From Antedon mediterranea (Eukaryota; Echinodermata; Crinoidea; Comatulida; Antedonidae), in the NCBI RefSeq assembly GCF_964355755.1, contig NC_092674.1:20178001-20238000 (forward strand): DNA of 60,000 bases, in the 5' to 3' direction. Position numbers and translations under genes: made by a program. The notes beneath the pieces were generated by a model. That model worked only from the letters and a program-made list of their open reading frames with translations, ran no database searches and was not told the origin of the DNA. How positions within the stretch are numbered: the stretch's first letter is position 1; each line of letters opens with the position of its first letter. This document shows, piece by piece, positions 57,047-60,000 of this stretch.

Positions 57047-57595
57047 TTAATGCCTTGCTCCCAATAGTTTAATCATGACCAGTGGCTGCCTTGCTCCAAA
57101 TGGTTCAATCACGACCAATGGCTGCCTTGTTCCCAATGGTTCAATCATTACCAGTGACTGCCTTGCTCCCAATGGTTCAATCATGACCAGTGGCTGCCTT
57201 GCTCCAAATGGTTTAATTATGTCCAGTGACTGCCTTGCTCTCAATGGTTCAATCATGACCAGTGGCTGTCTTGCTCTCAATCCATCATGATCAGTGGCTG
57301 CCTTGCTCTCAATGGTTCAATCATGACAAGTGGTTGCCTTGCTCCCAATGGTTCAATCCTGACCAGTGGCTGCATTGCTCCCAAATGGTTCAATCCTAAC
57401 CAGTGGCTGCCTTGCTCCCAATGGTTCAATCATGACCAGTGGCTGTCTTGCTCCCAATGGTTCAATCATGACCAGTGGCTACCTTGCTCCCAATGGTTCA
57501 ATCATGACCAGTGACTGCCTTGTTCCAAATGGTTCAATCATGATCAGTGTCTGCCTTACTCTCAATAGTATAATCATGACCAGTGGCTGGGTTAT
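57047..57595. repeat. Minisatellite with 36-bp unit, ~15 copies
   Basis: The unit is GACCAGTGGCTGCCTTGCTC then CCAATGGTTCAATCAT. Because 36 is a multiple of three, both strands show 12-residue periodic frames (APNGSIMTSGCL on +, RQPLVMIEPLGA on -). One short unit near 57280 and one extra base near 57380 shift the frame, which argues against coding. Confidence 0.93.
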
Positions 57596-57717
57596 AACTC
57601 ATAGCATTAAGACTTCTTATAAGCACATGGAGTATCAGTGATAATAGTTATTATTGAGTAGTCCCGGTGAGTAGTACATAGAATTACCATAACGTAATCA
57701 ATTGCTTAGAAATCTGT

Positions 57718-59018
57718 CAGGGGCGCAGCCAGTGGGGGGGGGGGGGGGGGGGGGGTACGGGGGTCCTGGGTCACGGGGGTCCTGACCCCCCTTTTTTTTA
57801 GAAAAAATTAATAAAAACATGAGACAACAATACAGATCAAATCATCCTAGAGATACTGTGGAAGATTACTACCGAGCAGTATTACCAAATCAACAAACCG
57901 AGTTAAAAACCCGTTTTTCTGCCGATAACAGGCCATGCTCTAACATATTTGGCGTAGCACCCAAGTCTATCGAAGTGTAATGTTGAAGAAGTCTTCAAGG
58001 AACTTGAATTTGGTACGATGATCTGCCAAGACACGAACATCTTCATTCCGACGGAGCTTCAGTGATGGAAGCGACTGTGTAAAATTAGCGGATCCAGATG
58101 TGTTCCCGAATGTGCGTGCACTTCTTCCAATCGCGTAGGCCTATGCCCGTAACGTCTGCTGAAGCTGAGCGGAGTTTTTCGACTTTATGGAGAACGAAAA
58201 CCTGTTTGCGAAATCACATGTCTTATGAGCAGCTTTCGGGATTGTGCCTCATGAACATACACTTTAACATGAACATTAATACAGAGAATGTCATTCGCGA
58301 ATTCTGTCTCCAAGCAAGAATGTTCCAAACTTATGTTTAAAGATGCATCACGCGATGTCTAGAGCGCCGTTATAGTAACTAACGTAAAATGTATAATAAT
58401 AGAAGTTAGTTATTACAATTATGTATAAGCTATCACCTATACTATACATTCGAACAAAATAGGTATATTTTTAAACAAAATATTGTATGTACTGGGTATG
58501 ATAAGCGTCTCACATACACACGGAGCCAAGATAGCTTCTTGGACTTGCACAGTGTATAAACTCTATAACCTTACGGTTCTCAATAATATCACTCCATGCT
58601 ATCATTCTAATATCTTTTTTCAAACTTTTGCATCTCTACGTTCATTTCATGCAACTTTTGTATTGGTGAAAAGGGAGGAATTCAAATAATTCCTCCTGAG
58701 TTTACAGCCTCTCTACACAAATCAACAAACAAGCAAGAAAAAAAGTGTTTTCTGTGGCAGCCTGGAATATAAAAATGTTGTTTTTTGTTTTCTTTGTTTC
58801 AGTTTATTAGTGTTAACATTGTCATATTTGTTTGTGCGTAAACCGATTCAAATGATCTAGATTGCCCTAGACCGCCAAAGCTTCCAGGGAGCCCCCTGGA
58901 CCCCAACCGGGGGCCCTTGGCGGCCCCCTGGCCCCCAGCCCATGGTTGCTCGCTTCGCTCGCAAAATACTCACATATTCGTTGACCCCCCCTTTAATTCT
59001 TTGCTGGCTGCGCCCCTG
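57718..59018 (+). mobile_element. Non-autonomous hAT element, copy 2 (1301 bp)
   Basis: Ends CAGGGGCGCAGCCAG...CTGGCTGCGCCCCTG, directly flanked by TCTGT (57713-57717 and 59019-59023). It is the same element as copy 1 in inverted orientation, with long near-identical stretches including the region after the transposase stop. A G homopolymer near 57736-57755 lies just inside the left end. The GC-rich block with the GCTCGCTTCGCTCGC word is at 58880-58960. Confidence 0.88.
57819..58375 (+). pseudogene. hAT transposase C-terminal remnant, copy 2
   Basis: It keeps the complete dimerisation motif SAEAERSFSTLWRTKTCLR and YEQLSGLCLMNIH (58150-58270). Frameshifts break the part before it and a 4-base deletion shifts the last ~15 codons. 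Copy 1 keeps the last part in frame but loses two codons of the SAEAERSF motif. Neither has a catalytic core, so both are dead derivatives of a larger element elsewhere. Confidence 0.85.
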
Positions 59019-59023
59019 TCTGT

Positions 59024-60000
59024 GTATTAAAATGATTATTAAAACCATATTTTTTAATTTCCTGGCAAATTTGTTATATATTTGCTTCCTATTGAAAAGG
59101 CAGATTCAATTTCATTAAACCATTTATTTGTTTTCTGAAACCAAAAGATAAAATTCACTTCATACAATTTAACTACTTCCTCTGAGCATAAACAAGCTTC
59201 ATTAATTTTGTATTATTTATTAGTTTAACTGCATTCTGAAGTATGATTTGTTAAGTATTAATAGATAAATATCTAAAGCTGGGATCAAGTGAGATAAATA
59301 AAACACAATAGCTAGAAGATATATATTAAATTTCAAAAGTTGGAAGAGTCATTAAATAGTTTTTGATCATTTGTTATCTATGCTTGCTCCAGCCTGATTG
59401 AGTCATCTTCACCACCTGTCATGAAAATAATAGTAACCACAACAATAGGAAGACAATACAGTTTAAAAGAAACCACTGGAAAAAAGAACAACTAAAGATT
59501 AAATTCTATTATTCTAGATACCTCTGCATGGGAAATCTGGGATTTAGAATTCAATGGTAATAATCTTTCTATAGAAATTTGATAAAACCTTGAAGATAAA
59601 GAAGACCTAATAGATTCTTTGCCATTAGCAGGCAAAACGATTATAATTTTAAAGGGATTATAAGGTTGCTAAATAATACAAATTTGACCATTGGTTGGCT
59701 AAATGATATTAGTGGTGTCAAAATGAACATTGTGTTGAGAGATAAAGAAAAAAAAAAGTTTTTATAATTTGAATTTTTAAAGTTTCATCTCACAGACTAT
59801 AGTACAGTTTCACCACTCCTTTATCAAGGGGACACTCTGGGTGAATGGAAGTTCCTCCCAAACAACATATTTTGGACTTCTGCTATAGTGCTATTCTGTA
59901 TTCTCGAATGATAATACCATCAAAGCAGCTTTGCATCAGGGAGCTAACATTAAGTTGTGATAAAAATTGTAATTAAAATGGTTTTTTTCCTGCACAGAAA
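59024..60000. other. Right edge of window, no secure feature
   Basis: About 1 kb. A minus-strand stretch at 59378-59415 could be a last coding exon (GEDDSIRLEQA then TAG, preceded by CAG). The block at 59800-59900 (CACCACTCCTTTATCAAGGG) looks repeat-like but is not identified. Confidence 0.3.

Noticed and set aside
57047-57641. Periodic frames on both strands (APNGSIMTSGCL on +, RQPLVMIEPLGA on -)
   Set aside because: The 36-bp minisatellite period is a multiple of three, so open frames arise on both strands. Irregular units break the frame.

Overview
The window is AT-rich animal nuclear DNA. It has spliced genes with GT-AG introns, many short DNA transposons, LINE and SINE debris, and minisatellites. 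The one recognisable host gene is an axonemal coiled-coil protein. The repeat types, namely non-autonomous hAT elements with CAGGGGCGCAGCCAG ends, a 5S rRNA-derived fragment and a tRNA-type SINE, suit a marine invertebrate. An echinoderm or other invertebrate deuterostome is my best guess, but the sequence does not settle the species.

Bases 1-11.9 kb hold the 3' part of CCDC39 on the + strand. Eighteen coding exons (365-511 through 11271-11481) splice in phase into 896 residues ending at a TAA. About 70 N-terminal residues, probably on two exons, lie before the window. CCDC39 works with CCDC40 as the 96-nm molecular ruler on ciliary doublet microtubules. Its introns carry a 5S rRNA-like fragment, a ~1.0 kb TIR element with 3-bp target duplications, and members of two small MITE families that recur downstream.

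From 12 to 60 kb I find no convincing host gene. The recognisable content is mobile or repetitive. TA-flanked MITEs lie at 13.3 and 15.7 kb. A truncated hAT-like end is at 16.2 kb and an L2/CR1-like LINE 3' end at 21.7 kb. A pair of elements with similar ends but different middles spans 23.1-25.5 kb. A Harbinger-like element with a Myb/SANT-like ORF is at 25.7-26.5 kb, and a TTAA-flanked MITE at 26.9-27.5 kb. Two ~1.3 kb hAT copies lie in opposite orientation at 30.0-31.3 and 57.7-59.0 kb; each keeps only the C-terminal part of a transposase.

The most unusual segment is 32.94-36.97 kb. It is a head-to-tail array of ~1.15 kb units, rich in CpG and in the palindrome TGACGTCA within AT-rich surroundings. 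Each complete unit starts with a hairpin next to CTAG and a GGTTATCCGC-like motif. Read on the minus strand this resembles a Helitron 3' end. A solitary copy of that end sits at 50.26 kb, and three compact GGTTATCCGC hairpins cap the array. Three minisatellites follow: ~16 bp at 40.7 kb, 32 bp at 53.2-55.0 kb and 36 bp at 57.05-57.6 kb. The last two create long repetitive reading frames that are almost certainly not genes.
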